DNA of 64,000 bases, from positions 1 through 64,000 of the forward strand of contig NZ_BSDY01000018.1 in NCBI RefSeq assembly GCF_027925155.1. Reading direction: 5' to 3'. The notes below the pieces were generated by a model. The model made no database searches. It saw only the letters and a list, made by a program, of their open reading frames with translations, and had not been told where the DNA came from. The number at the start of each line of letters is the position of its first letter. The first letter of the stretch is position 1. The position numbers and the translations under genes are program-made. Shown piece after piece: positions 42,805 to 52,507 of this stretch. This stretch comes from Propionigenium maris DSM 9537. Its GTDB lineage: Bacteria; Fusobacteriota; Fusobacteriia; Fusobacteriales; Fusobacteriaceae.

Positions 42805-42880
42805 GCAGCTTGGTACGCAGAAAAAAATTAAAATTAAATTAAAAACTTTAGTTTTATTAAATAAAAAATTGGGAGGAAAT

Positions 42881-44407
42881 ATGAGGAGTTTTTTAGGTAA
42901 AGACATTAGTGTTAAAAATGAAATACTGGCCGGCCTGACGGTAGCTCTTGCTCTAGTGCCAGAAGTTGTCGCTTTTGCCTTTGTAGCAGGAATAGATCCG
43001 CTGGTAGGTCTGCATTCATCAGTTATAATAGGACTTTGTGCAGCTATCTTTGGAGGGAGACCAGGGATGATATCTGGAGCAGCTGGAAGTATTGCAGTTG
43101 TTTTAGTGGCGCTGGTTGCTAAGTATGGTGTGGAATACCTTTTTGCCACTGTTGTGGTAATGGGAATAATTCAGATACTGGTGGGAGTATTTAAACTTGG
43201 TAAGTTCGCCAGAATGATACCTCACTCTGTAATGCTAGGTTTTGTAAATGGACTGGCTATAGTAATATTCCTGGCACAGCTTAACCAATTTAAGGTGGAT
43301 GGTGCCTGGATGCAGGGAACACAGCTCTACGCAATGATTGGTCTTGTGCTACTGACTATGGCAATAGTGCACTACCTGCCAAAGTTTACCAAGGCTATAC
43401 CAGCATCTCTGGCAGCTATAGGTGTTACTACAGGGATGGGAATGTGGTTAAACAAGATTGGAATCCACATGCCGAATGTACGTGAGTTTGCCCAGGGAGG
43501 GATTGCAGGAGGACTGCCTACATTCCACCTGCCTCAGGTACCTTTCAACCTAGAAACTCTTGAAATTGTAGTTCCCTTTGCAGTAACAGCAGCAATGGTA
43601 GGATTGATAGAATCTCTTCTGACTCTATCTCTAATAGATGATCTTACAGATACAAGGGGTCAGACAAACAAGGAGAGTATCGGACAGGGAATCGGAAACC
43701 TGATAAATGGATTTATGGGTGGTACTGGTGGATGCGCTATGATCGGTCAGTCTATGATTAATATCACCAGTGGCGGAAAGGGAAGGCTATCTGGTGTAGC
43801 CACAGCCTTAGCTCTGCTATCCTTTGTCCTATTTGGTTCGGGGGTAATCGAGGTAATACCACTGGCAGCCCTTGTAGGGGTTATGTTTATGGTGGTAATT
43901 GAAACCTTTGCATGGGAAACGCTTAAGTTTGGAAAGAGAATACCTCACAAGGATTTCATTATAATCATTGTTGTGGCTGGAATAACTATAGCTCATGACC
44001 TGGCTCTTGCAGTAATTATAGGAATTATAATTTCAGCACTTATATTTGCCTGGGAGAAGGGAAAGAGGATTACAGCAACAACTAGAGTTAATGAAAAGGG
44101 AATTAAGGTCTATGATCTTGATGGTCCTCTATTCTTTGGATCGGTAGCAAGCTTTAAGGAGATATTTGATATTCAAAATGACCCTGAGGAGATAGCTATA
44201 GATTTCAGAAACTCCCATGTGAATGATCACTCGGCTATAGAGGCGATCAACAGTATTACAGAGAAGTACAGGAAGGCTGGAAAGGTACTACACCTTAAGC
44301 ACCTGAGCACCGACTGTTACAAGCTTCTTAAGAATGCTGAGGAGATAATGGAGATAAATATAATGGAGGATCCTCTCTACCACGTAGCAGATGATCAGCT
44401 GGATTAA
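42881..44407 (+). CDS. SulP family anion transporter with STAS domain
   Basis: 508 residues from the ATG at 42881, which has GGGAGGAAAT upstream; the open frame further 5' runs through the promoter. Membrane domain (about 10-390, twelve or more segments) with NEILAGLTVALALVPEVVAFA, the usual SulP opening. STAS domain (about 410-500) with YDLDGPLFFGSVASFKEIF and AIDFRNSHVNDHSAIEAI. It transports sulfate, bicarbonate or organic anions; the substrate is not resolved. Its place after pflB-pflA may be chance. Confidence 0.92.
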   Translation: MRSFLGKDISVKNEILAGLTVALALVPEVVAFAFVAGIDPLVGLHSSVIIGLCAAIFGGRPGMISGAAGSIAVVLVALVAKYGVEYLFATVVVMGIIQILVGVFKLGKFARMIPHSVMLGFVNGLAIVIFLAQLNQFKVDGAWMQGTQLYAMIGLVLLTMAIVHYLPKFTKAIPASLAAIGVTTGMGMWLNKIGIHMPNVREFAQGGIAGGLPTFHLPQVPFNLETLEIVVPFAVTAAMVGLIESLLTLSLIDDLTDTRGQTNKESIGQGIGNLINGFMGGTGGCAMIGQSMINITSGGKGRLSGVATALALLSFVLFGSGVIEVIPLAALVGVMFMVVIETFAWETLKFGKRIPHKDFIIIIVVAGITIAHDLALAVIIGIIISALIFAWEKGKRITATTRVNEKGIKVYDLDGPLFFGSVASFKEIFDIQNDPEEIAIDFRNSHVNDHSAIEAINSITEKYRKAGKVLHLKHLSTDCYKLLKNAEEIMEINIMEDPLYHVADDQLD

Positions 44408-44412
44408 GAAAT

Positions 44413-44455
44413 AAAAAAGCTGCAGGTCCCAAATGGGACTCTGCAGCTTTTCTTT
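44413..44455. terminator. Bidirectional terminator between convergent genes
   Basis: AAAAAGCTGCAG pairs with CTGCAGCTTTT around an inner GTCCC/GGGAC hairpin. It serves the SulP gene and the minus-strand synthetase gene. Confidence 0.85.
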
Positions 44456-45536
44456 AGATATCAAAGTCTACCTTTTCCCTTAATAGCATAAGGGAATCCA
44501 GCGATTCCTCGCTGAGGTTGTAGATAACCTTGAGGCGATCTCTGCTTTCAAAGAGAACCAGAAGCATATTCAGTATGAAGGTGCATCCTGAGTTTACCAC
44601 ATATGAGAGCTTAGACCTCATCTCCTTGTCGGCATAGGTAAGGAATGCAGCCTGGTTGCTGAGAAGACAGTGGATAAGCATATCGATGTGTTTTATCTCG
44701 TGGAGACCAAACTTAATGGCATACTTCAAAAGTTTCTTCTCCAGCTTCTCCTCCTTGGCAACATCAAAGGTATTGTAGTGCTGGATCTGCATTATATTAA
44801 GTATTTCAGCGATCTTCTTGTCGTTATATTTGAGATAAAAGTTAATTGTGGAAAGGTCCAGACGAAGGTTGTAGTTTTTAGCTGAGAACTTTTCCTCATA
44901 AAATCTTTCCAGAGCTCTGACTTCGTCCCTGATGTGGCAGAAGTCACTGTCTGCCATCTCGAAGAGGGCACTGAGCCTGAAGAGTTTTCTTTTTATCTTC
45001 GTAGGTACATCGATAAGGGTTTTATATCTCAGTCTGTGATCTACCTCAGCCCATACATGCTGAAGGTAGCTACGGATCTGCACCTCAAACTTCAGATTAT
45101 TCACAACCTCCCTTACCTCTGGTAGGAGGTCTTCCTCGGGATGCTTGTATGAACATACATAGTGAAGGGAGATATATCCCATCCTGTCGTAGTCCAGCTT
45201 TTTAAATTTGTTGCTGGAATTTTTCAGATCTATATTGAAGTTCTTCTTCAGAATATTTATAAGCTCGTCATTTTCATCCTTGTATATAGTTATAAGTCTT
45301 ATTCCCAGGATATCTGTCATATCCTTAAAGGCATCCTTATACTTGTCCTTCTTCTTTTCTAATTTCTTCTTAAAACTTTCTACTTTTTTTACTCTTCCCT
45401 CTATCTTTAAATCTATCTGGGGGTTTCCCTCAAAAAGTTCCTCTAGGGTATCTGTAAGTTTCTCCAACTGGGCTAAAAAGTAGGGTCTGTATTTTGAGAA
45501 AATATCAGAAGAATTTATTATCTCCTTCTCAGTCAT
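44454..45536 (-). CDS. RelA/SpoT-domain (p)ppGpp synthetase, single-domain type
   Basis: 360 residues. The RelA/SpoT synthetase domain (about 30-210) is clear: RVKKVESFKKKLEKK, then FKDMTDILGIRLITIYK (the GTP/Mg site), GYISLHYVCSY and EVQIRSYLQHVWAEVDHRL. There is no HD hydrolase domain and no TGS/ACT tail, so it would only make alarmone. The C-terminal 150 residues are helical, with no known domain, making it longer than the usual 210-250 residue small alarmone synthetases. It stands alone. Confidence 0.85.
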   Translation of the reverse strand: MTEKEIINSSDIFSKYRPYFLAQLEKLTDTLEELFEGNPQIDLKIEGRVKKVESFKKKLEKKKDKYKDAFKDMTDILGIRLITIYKDENDELINILKKNFNIDLKNSSNKFKKLDYDRMGYISLHYVCSYKHPEEDLLPEVREVVNNLKFEVQIRSYLQHVWAEVDHRLRYKTLIDVPTKIKRKLFRLSALFEMADSDFCHIRDEVRALERFYEEKFSAKNYNLRLDLSTINFYLKYNDKKIAEILNIMQIQHYNTFDVAKEEKLEKKLLKYAIKFGLHEIKHIDMLIHCLLSNQAAFLTYADKEMRSKLSYVVNSGCTFILNMLLVLFESRDRLKVIYNLSEESLDSLMLLREKVDFDI

Positions 45537-45706
45537 ATCAATCCTCCATAAAAATTGTCCATATTTAAATTATACACTAAAATTACCCAGAACCAAACTA
45601 AATGGAGAACCTTAAGGATGGTATAATATCTTTATTATTAAGGTTAAATGCTGTATAATAATATATTGTAGTAAAGAATAATTAAAGGTAGGGAAAAGGA
45701 GAAAAT

Positions 45707-46720
45707 ATGCTAATTTTAGGAATAGAAACTTCATGTGATGAAACGTCAATATCGGTAGTAAGAGATGGAAAGGAGATCCTTTCAAACCACATATCCTCTC
45801 AGATAGAGATCCACAGAGAGTATGGGGGAGTAGTGCCTGAGATCGCATCGAGACAACACATAAAAAATATAGCAGCGATCCTGGATAAGAGTTTAGAGGA
45901 AGCAGGAGTAGGTCTAGATGATATCGATTACATAGCGGTAACCTATGCACCAGGCCTTATAGGGGCTCTTCTTGTGGGGCTGTCATTTGCCAAGGGACTT
46001 TCCTATGCACACAATATACCTATCATACCTGTACACCATATAAAGGGCCACATCTACGGAAACTTTGTAGAGCATTCTGTAAAGCTTCCGTGTATAGCTC
46101 TTGTTGTATCTGGAGGACACACAAACATAGTCTATGTAGATGAGGGTCATAACTTCACAGACCTTGGAGGAACCATGGACGATGCCGTTGGGGAAAGCTA
46201 CGACAAGGTATCTAGAGTACTTGGACTAGGTTACCCAGGGGGACCTGTAATAGATAAGTTGTCATATGAGGGAGATAAGGACGCAATTCCTATGCCTGAA
46301 CCTAAGGTAGATGGATATCAGTTCAGCTTCTCTGGTGTAAAGACATCTGTGATCAACTATGTAAATAAGATGAAGATGAAGGGAGAGGAGTTTAAGCCTG
46401 AGGATCTGGCAGCTTCCTTCCAGAACAGAGTAGTGGATATCCTGTGTAAGAAAACCATAGCAGCAGCTCTGGATAAGAAGGTAGAAAATATAGTAATAGC
46501 AGGAGGAGTAGCTGCAAACTCACTGCTGAGAAGCGAGCTTACAAGAAGAGCTAAGGAGGAGAATGTAGCTGTTTACTACCCTTCTATGAGGCTTTGTACA
46601 GACAATGCTGCAATGATAGCTGTAGCTGGATACTATAAGCTGAAGTATGGAAAGGAAGAGAACAAGCTTGGAGACCTAAAGTTAAATGGTGTAGCAAGCA
46701 TGACTATAGACCAGGATTAA
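45707..46720 (+). CDS. tsaD: tRNA threonylcarbamoyladenosine transferase TsaD
   Basis: 337 residues. It transfers threonylcarbamoyl to A37 of ANN-reading tRNAs together with TsaB and TsaE, which are not in this window. The ASKHA fold is shown by LGIETSCDETSISVV, the metal-binding HHIKGHIYGNF, LVVSGGHTNIVY and VIAGGVAANSLLR. AAAAGGAGAAAAT precedes the ATG. The pilus genes start 36 bases after it with no terminator, so it may head that operon. Confidence 0.96.
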   Translation: MLILGIETSCDETSISVVRDGKEILSNHISSQIEIHREYGGVVPEIASRQHIKNIAAILDKSLEEAGVGLDDIDYIAVTYAPGLIGALLVGLSFAKGLSYAHNIPIIPVHHIKGHIYGNFVEHSVKLPCIALVVSGGHTNIVYVDEGHNFTDLGGTMDDAVGESYDKVSRVLGLGYPGGPVIDKLSYEGDKDAIPMPEPKVDGYQFSFSGVKTSVINYVNKMKMKGEEFKPEDLAASFQNRVVDILCKKTIAAALDKKVENIVIAGGVAANSLLRSELTRRAKEENVAVYYPSMRLCTDNAAMIAVAGYYKLKYGKEENKLGDLKLNGVASMTIDQD

Positions 46721-46755
46721 TAGACCCTTAAAATTAGGAGTAGTTTGGAGGTAGG

Positions 46756-47691
46756 ATGAAGAAGAGGGGAGTGACCTATACAGAAATACTGGTGGCGATA
46801 ACTATATTTTCCCTGGGGATAGTTCCTCTCATGCTTAGCCTGAACAGTTCCTTTGAAGCTACGGTGTTTAACAGGGACTATACCAAGGCACTGGAGTATA
46901 ATGCCCAGCTCATAGAGGAGATAAGTGCCATGATGCCCACCAAGGTGGGAATAGATCAGTATTCTTCTGCAGGAACAAGCAGCTCTAGAGAGGTTCTATA
47001 TAGTGAAGTAAAGGATATGCTTGAAAAAAGGAGTGAGAATAGCACAAACACTAACAGTAAAAAAGGGATCTACCATCTGGTCAAGTGGAATGATGAAAGC
47101 CAGAGGTTTGATTTTTCTCAATACAACTACCAAGAAGATGTAGATAAGAGTCTCTACAGAATAGTTGAAGTTGGAGACCTTAATGGTAATCCAGAGGATG
47201 AGGTCAGAGAATTTGATGTTTTTATAAGATGTTACAATGCTAATGATAATGAAGACTTTGTAGAGGATAAGATGGTTATAAACCTAAAGGAAAGGGAGGC
47301 GAGTACTCCAGATGGAAAAGATCCGTCGGGAGGTACAGATTCCGGAGGTTCAACAGGGGTTGACTTGTCATATGAAGGAGCAAGTGGAGGCATTGACTTA
47401 GCAAAAGGCTCAAGAGGAACACTTGTTGTTACTCCAAAACATAGCGTTAAGGCTACATCGATTGAAGTTCAGGTAGAGGGGTTGCATCCTGGCAGCAAGC
47501 CTTGGAATGTAAGTACTATAAAATATAAGATAAATGATAGAGGAAGTTTTGTTTCTATGAGCAGAAGAGGAAACACCTTTATCGCCAATGTCGAAGTTCC
47601 AGTTGGGGCAAAAATAAAATTTAGACTAATAAATACTGGGAATCAGAAGACAAAGGATATAAGGTTAAAATATCATTTAAGGAATAACTAG
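46756..47691 (+). CDS. Prepilin-like protein (minor pilin, PilV/GspI type)
   Basis: 311 residues. It begins MKKRGVTYTEILVAITIFS: a short basic leader, Gly before the cleavage site, and Glu at +5, as in type IV prepilins, although +1 is Val rather than Phe. A membrane helix (7-30) follows. The mature part has a Ser/Gly/Asp-rich linker (about 185-215) and a C-terminal beta-rich domain with VEVPVGAKIKFRLI. It is first of four pilin-like or inner-membrane assembly genes. A TTGGAGGTAGG site precedes the ATG. Confidence 0.8.
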   Translation: MKKRGVTYTEILVAITIFSLGIVPLMLSLNSSFEATVFNRDYTKALEYNAQLIEEISAMMPTKVGIDQYSSAGTSSSREVLYSEVKDMLEKRSENSTNTNSKKGIYHLVKWNDESQRFDFSQYNYQEDVDKSLYRIVEVGDLNGNPEDEVREFDVFIRCYNANDNEDFVEDKMVINLKEREASTPDGKDPSGGTDSGGSTGVDLSYEGASGGIDLAKGSRGTLVVTPKHSVKATSIEVQVEGLHPGSKPWNVSTIKYKINDRGSFVSMSRRGNTFIANVEVPVGAKIKFRLINTGNQKTKDIRLKYHLRNN

Positions 47692-47752
47692 GGGAACTAG
47701 AATAAAAGTATTATAAAAAACCAAGTTACAAGAGCTAGGAGAGGGAGTTGCT

Positions 47753-48859
47753 ATGAAGAAGAGAGGCTACACTCTGGTAGAACTTATGGTTTCCATGGCT
47801 ATACTCTCCATCGTTTTGGGGTCTATTAGTCTGATAATAACTTCTTATGTGGAAACCTATGATGCAGGAATGAAGTATGAAGAGGCGGGAAAGCAGAGGC
47901 AGACCTTTTTCAGCTATATAGTAAGTGATCTCAACTTAGAGGAGTATGATGGAAACTCTAAAAAAGATGATCCTCAAAAGAATACTGAAAGTGACGATGA
48001 AAAACACTTTTCAATATCAAAGATTTTAGACAATGGAAAAACAAAGAAAATAATAATTAGGGAAAGAAGCTGGGATGAGGAAACTCCTAAGAATGAGATA
48101 ACCTATGAATTTTTAGATGAAGGCATTAAGAGAAACGGAAGCTTTATATTGAAAAAAAACAGGAACTTTGACCTTCAAGGGATGGATTTAAAAATCTATA
48201 AGAATGAGATAGTAGCAGACAGTAAAATTAGCAGCAACCCAATAGACTACTTAAAGGGTGGAAGTGAAGTAGATATAGCTACAGAAAAAAAACTTCCTGT
48301 AGATGAGGGCGATACGAAGAATAGTTATTACATAGAGGCCATCTTAAAGGTAGGAGAAGACAAAGATATAAAGAGAGGTTATGCATTTAGGTTTTCTAAT
48401 GTAAAAAAAGGTAATGGGAGTGAAGTTGATCCTGAAGAACCAGAAGGGGATAAGGATATAGTTAAGCCTCCGGGAGTAGGGGCAGGATCTGGGAATTCCA
48501 ATGAAAATAAGTTAGAAATACCCGACAACTCAAGATACTGGCTTATTATAACATTCGACTCGGAAGCCTTCTGGAATAGAACTGAAGATGGAACTGAGTG
48601 GGATGAGATAACCAAGGACTATGTGTTTCAAAAAGTAGAGTTTTACAGTCCTTCAAATGACTCTGTACTGCACTCTAAATACGATGTAATTGAAACAGTG
48701 GAGGAATCAAGTTATTTTCATGAGAAAAGAATGAAGTTTTATTTTGAAGTGGAAGCGGGAGCTTCCAAGGGGAATAGCGGAAATATGCATCTTCAAATTC
48801 ACCCAAGCAGTAGATATAGAACTCTGAAATACGAGTACTATTTTAAACACAGGTATTAA
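47753..48859 (+). CDS. Prepilin-like protein (PilW/GspJ type)
   Basis: 368 residues. MKKRGYTLVELMVSMAILS is a clear class III prepilin start (Gly before cleavage, Glu at +5), here with Tyr at +1, then a membrane helix. The body is unusually charged (Asp, Glu, Lys-rich) and locally AT-rich, with a Pro/Glu linker near 225-240. No family match beyond the N-terminal motif was seen. It lies 61 bases after the first prepilin gene. Confidence 0.8.
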   Translation: MKKRGYTLVELMVSMAILSIVLGSISLIITSYVETYDAGMKYEEAGKQRQTFFSYIVSDLNLEEYDGNSKKDDPQKNTESDDEKHFSISKILDNGKTKKIIIRERSWDEETPKNEITYEFLDEGIKRNGSFILKKNRNFDLQGMDLKIYKNEIVADSKISSNPIDYLKGGSEVDIATEKKLPVDEGDTKNSYYIEAILKVGEDKDIKRGYAFRFSNVKKGNGSEVDPEEPEGDKDIVKPPGVGAGSGNSNENKLEIPDNSRYWLIITFDSEAFWNRTEDGTEWDEITKDYVFQKVEFYSPSNDSVLHSKYDVIETVEESSYFHEKRMKFYFEVEAGASKGNSGNMHLQIHPSSRYRTLKYEYYFKHRY

Positions 48860-48876
48860 TAGAACAGGAGTAAACT

Positions 48877-49758
48877 ATGAAAAAAGGTTTTATATTACCA
48901 GTAGTCATGATACTTATGACGATGCTTATGGCTGTTTCCTTAGTTTTAAGCAAGGTGGCTGAAGATAAAACAAAATCCCTTAAAGCTCAGGAAAGTGGAT
49001 ATTATACTGAAAAGAAAATAACCATAGAGCTGGAGAAAAACGACGAGATAATACATCCTGGGAAAAAGCTTTTTCAAGATGTTATAAATATCTATAATGG
49101 AGAGGGAATAGAGTTTAAAAGCGGTGGCCATACAAGGAAGAGTACCAATGGAAGGTTTGCCAGGATAAAAGCTAATATAAGCAATAGTTGTAGATTAGTT
49201 GGAGGAGTAGAAGGAAATAACTTTGAGTGTGATGAAGACACAGAGTTGCTGACTTCAAGTTATTCGCTACCAAGTATAAACTTTGGAGGTAGCATATATG
49301 AGATAGGGGCGGGAACAGAAGAAACACTTATACCAGGAGCAAGATATGAAGAGTTTCTGGTTAAGGGAACTGCAATCCTTCCTAGAGGAGTTTACTACAT
49401 AAAGAAGTTGGTCGTAGATGGTGGGAAAATAATATTGGGATCTGGAGCCAATGTAAAGATCTATAGCGAAGAAGCCATAGATATAAAGGGAAGTGTTAAT
49501 ACAGGAGGAAATCCATCCCAACTTCTCATAGTAAATAAAGGAAGTTCAGATACTAAAGTAACAGGTTCTAGTAGGGTAAATGGTTTTTTCTATACGGAGT
49601 CTAAAGTTGTACTGGATGGTTCCAGTGAAGTATATGGTGCGCTGATTACAGGAGGGCTTGCACAGATAAGCTCTAATTCTTTTATTGAATATGACGAAGC
49701 TGGAGCAGCTAAGTTTAAAAAGGAACATATAACAGAGAAGGAAAATATCGGTTGGTAG
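48877..49758 (+). CDS. PilX-like protein with a repeat-rich C-terminus
   Basis: 293 residues. The N-terminus MKKGFILPVVMILMTMLMAV is prepilin-like but lacks Glu at +5, as in some PilX/GspK-type minor pilins. The C-terminal half (about 170-275) has short beta-strand repeats: YYIKKLVVDGGKIILG, NVKIYSEEAIDIKGSVNTGG, KVTGSSRVNGFFYTESKV and SSEVYGALITGGLAQ. These suggest a small beta-solenoid. It lies 17 bases after the previous pilin gene. Confidence 0.7.
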   Translation: MKKGFILPVVMILMTMLMAVSLVLSKVAEDKTKSLKAQESGYYTEKKITIELEKNDEIIHPGKKLFQDVINIYNGEGIEFKSGGHTRKSTNGRFARIKANISNSCRLVGGVEGNNFECDEDTELLTSSYSLPSINFGGSIYEIGAGTEETLIPGARYEEFLVKGTAILPRGVYYIKKLVVDGGKIILGSGANVKIYSEEAIDIKGSVNTGGNPSQLLIVNKGSSDTKVTGSSRVNGFFYTESKVVLDGSSEVYGALITGGLAQISSNSFIEYDEAGAAKFKKEHITEKENIGW

Positions 49759-49889
49759 AGGTAATAAGATGTTTTGGGAGATATCCAATTACCTGATAAT
49801 ATAGTTTTATTTTTTATTATAAAAGAGCAGGAAAAATTTTCTTTAGCTTTCTACTTGAGAGAAAGTTATAAGATCAGGAGAAAGAGTTT

Positions 49890-51497
49890 ATGAAAAAGAA
49901 GTTATCCATAGAGTTACAGGAAAATTTAATAAGATTTATGGTGAGCAGCCACAGGAAGAATAAGCTCGAAATCCTTGAAATTCTAGAGACGGACTATGAA
50001 CTGGAACCAGTTGAAGAGGAGAAGCAGGAGCTCCCTGTTACAGAGGAGGAAGCTCCAAAAGAGGGGATAGAAAAAGCTGTGGCTAAGATCCAGGAAGTGG
50101 TTAAGAGGCAGAAGTGGGAGAAGTTGAAGAAGAACCTACTCTACACTGTAGGAGACCTTAGCCACCTCAATCTGGAACTTCCTCTGGTGCCAGATGATGA
50201 GATGGAGGATGCAGTTAAGAGAAAGCTTGTTGGTGAGAAGCTCCTCAAGGAAGATGAAGAGGTAGCCTTTGAAGCTATAGGGGCAAGTGACAGCAAGGGA
50301 CTTTACGGTGTATATGTACAGGTTATTCCCAAGGACCTTCTAGCTAAGCTTCAGCCCCTGAAACTTCAAGGAATCGACTTTGAAGTGTTTACCGTTAACA
50401 GGAAGCAGGTAGGTTATACCAACCCTAAGGAAAGCACTATGTTTTTGGATATAGGCAAGAGGAAGACTACTATAACCATATATCACAGGGAGCGTCTGGG
50501 GCTCTATAGAACTATAAATATAGGAACTGAGGACATCATAGGAGAGATCTCCCAGGTCCTACAGGTGGATATAGAGGAGGCAAGAGACCTCTATGGGAAG
50601 CATGGACATGTGAATATTAACAAGGGGAGTCACCTCATGGATGAGGGTGAGATAAGAGGCATGGATCTCGCAGAAGCCTGGAGTAATGTGATAAGTAAGA
50701 TAGAGAGAAAGGTATTTCAGTATATGGACTACTTCCAATTCAGGCATGCTGGGGAGGCTCTCAAAACCCTTTACTATAAGGTGGATGATTCCGCCGGAAA
50801 CGGATTTGAGGAGTTCCTGAAGGAGACCTTCTATCTGGAGCATGTGTTTTTATACAACCACTTACTGGGAGTAGATACGGAAAAGCTAGAGGAGGGAGTC
50901 TCTGCTGAGTGGTCAAACCTTCTGGGGACTGTGGAATCTAAGTATGGGGTTAAGTTTATAGGGAAATCCTTCAAACTTCCCTTTAAGGCAAAAAAGAACC
51001 CTATCTACGTAGCCATTGGTATAGCTTTTATAATGTTTATGGGAATGAGGTATGGATACTATAAGCTTCAGGAGGTAGACCAGATGAAGAGGCTGGACTC
51101 TATATCTGAAAGACAAAAGTTAATAGAAAAGGACCTGGAGGAATACAGAAGCGTAGAAAGGAAGACCAAGGAGCTAAAGAGGGATATCTCCTACCTTTCT
51201 GGAATAACAGGTAAAAATACCATCTTCAATAACTTTCTTTCGGACCTTTCCTATGAGGTGGATTCCCAGATATACCTGGAAGATGTAAGTTACAGCGGAA
51301 ATAAGGTAACCCTTCGGGGGAAGGCGATCTCTGGTACAGAGTATGCAGAGGTCTATATCAATAAGATGCTGAGAGATATAGGGAAGATATCCAAGGAAGC
51401 AAGACTGATAAGAACTACAAAACTTATGAGTAATAAGAATGTAAATGATTTCCTGATAGAGGTAACACTTTCAGGAGGTGAGATGGATGGCAAGTAA
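49890..51497 (+). CDS. PilM-PilN-like fusion (type IV pilus inner membrane)
   Basis: 535 residues. An actin-like PilM part spans about 95-350: MFLDIGKRKTTITIYHRERL is the phosphate-1 loop and NIGTEDIIGEISQVLQVDIEEA matches the PilM binding region. A membrane helix follows (about 371-387), then a coiled coil and a periplasmic ferredoxin-like PilN domain (about 430-530, with FNNFLSDLSYEVDSQIYLED). PilM and PilN are separate proteins in most pilus systems; the fusion resembles GspL. The next gene overlaps its end. Confidence 0.82.
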   Translation: MKKKLSIELQENLIRFMVSSHRKNKLEILEILETDYELEPVEEEKQELPVTEEEAPKEGIEKAVAKIQEVVKRQKWEKLKKNLLYTVGDLSHLNLELPLVPDDEMEDAVKRKLVGEKLLKEDEEVAFEAIGASDSKGLYGVYVQVIPKDLLAKLQPLKLQGIDFEVFTVNRKQVGYTNPKESTMFLDIGKRKTTITIYHRERLGLYRTINIGTEDIIGEISQVLQVDIEEARDLYGKHGHVNINKGSHLMDEGEIRGMDLAEAWSNVISKIERKVFQYMDYFQFRHAGEALKTLYYKVDDSAGNGFEEFLKETFYLEHVFLYNHLLGVDTEKLEEGVSAEWSNLLGTVESKYGVKFIGKSFKLPFKAKKNPIYVAIGIAFIMFMGMRYGYYKLQEVDQMKRLDSISERQKLIEKDLEEYRSVERKTKELKRDISYLSGITGKNTIFNNFLSDLSYEVDSQIYLEDVSYSGNKVTLRGKAISGTEYAEVYINKMLRDIGKISKEARLIRTTKLMSNKNVNDFLIEVTLSGGEMDGK

Positions 51498-52011
51498 GAA
51501 TGACCAGCAGATAATAGTTTTACAGGTATTGATCTATCTCATAGTCTATGTATTATTTCAAAATATAACGATGGTAAACCTGAAGAAGAGGGTAGAGGGA
51601 AATGAGACCAGGATACAGAGGGCTCAGGCAGATTATTTAGAGGGAGTAAGATCTGTAAACTCCCTGGAAAGAAGTTACAGGGAGTATTACAACCTCTACT
51701 TTACGAGAAACTATATGAGTTCTAAGCTTATAAATAAGGGTGAGGAGAGGTATCTTGGGGAGAAGATAACCGACTTGAGTATGTCTAACAATATAAAGCT
51801 TTCCAATATAAACTTTACCGACTCTGTGGAAGATAATACTCAAAAGTATGTTTTAAGCACTCAGTTTACGACGGATTTTTATACATTGAAAAGCTTCTTA
51901 AACGATATAGACAATCTGGAGAAAAATATCAATCTGGATAGCATAACAATACGTAGAAGCGGGAATGAACTGGATATTTCAGCGTCCTTCTCGATCTACC
52001 TTTCAAGATAG
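51487..52011 (+). CDS. PilO/GspM-like assembly protein
   Basis: 174 residues from the ATG at 51487, with AGGAGG eight bases upstream and inside the previous gene. A single N-terminal membrane helix (about 11-27) precedes a coiled coil (30-65) and a small periplasmic domain (about 85-174). This is the PilO layout, although sequence likeness is low. It would pair with the PilN domain of the fusion protein upstream. Confidence 0.75.
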   Translation: MASKNDQQIIVLQVLIYLIVYVLFQNITMVNLKKRVEGNETRIQRAQADYLEGVRSVNSLERSYREYYNLYFTRNYMSSKLINKGEERYLGEKITDLSMSNNIKLSNINFTDSVEDNTQKYVLSTQFTTDFYTLKSFLNDIDNLEKNINLDSITIRRSGNELDISASFSIYLSR

Positions 52012-52027
52012 GAGCTGGGGAGTTTAG

Positions 52028-52504
52028 ATGGAGATAAAATTAAATTTTAACGGGATTAAGGAGAAGGTTAAAAACCTCAAAAAGAGAGAGATCCTTATAG
52101 GGGGAGTTGTAATCTTTGCTCTGATGATCCTTTACCTAAAGTTTTCCAAGAGGGAAGATAACTTCCATATTCTTATGGAACTTCAGCCTAACAGAAGCTT
52201 TGTAATTGAAGACGTTATGGAGGATGAGAGAGCGAAGGTATATGACGCTATCAAACAAGAGGAGGAGAGAAACAAGGGAGTGGGAAGGGACATATTCTTT
52301 TCCTATACCGATGGGGACGGTATAGCTCCTACTCTTACTGGAGTAATGATAGGAAGAAAAAGAACAGCAACCTTTTCCAACGGGATGATACTGGAAGTGG
52401 GAGATGAGTTCTATGGACACAAGATTAAGAGGGTACTACAGGGGAGAGTAGTAATAGAGGACGGCATGGGAGATGAAAAAACACTAGAAATTCGGAGGAA
52501 CTAG
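52028..52504 (+). CDS. PilP/GspC-like assembly protein
   Basis: 158 residues with a membrane helix at about 23-40. The C-terminal beta domain (about 95-155) has GVMIGRKRTATFSNGMILEVG and FYGHKIKRVLQGRVVIEDG, which fits the HR domain of PilP and GspC that binds the secretin N0 domain. The N-terminus is a short cytoplasmic tail, not a lipoprotein signal. The secretin gene follows by three bases. Confidence 0.75.
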   Translation: MEIKLNFNGIKEKVKNLKKREILIGGVVIFALMILYLKFSKREDNFHILMELQPNRSFVIEDVMEDERAKVYDAIKQEEERNKGVGRDIFFSYTDGDGIAPTLTGVMIGRKRTATFSNGMILEVGDEFYGHKIKRVLQGRVVIEDGMGDEKTLEIRRN

Positions 52505-52507
52505 AGG

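Noticed and set aside
42776..42880. 35-residue N-terminal extension of the SulP protein
   Set aside because: It overlaps the promoter; GGGAGGAAAT precedes the ATG at 42881 and the family motif starts right after.
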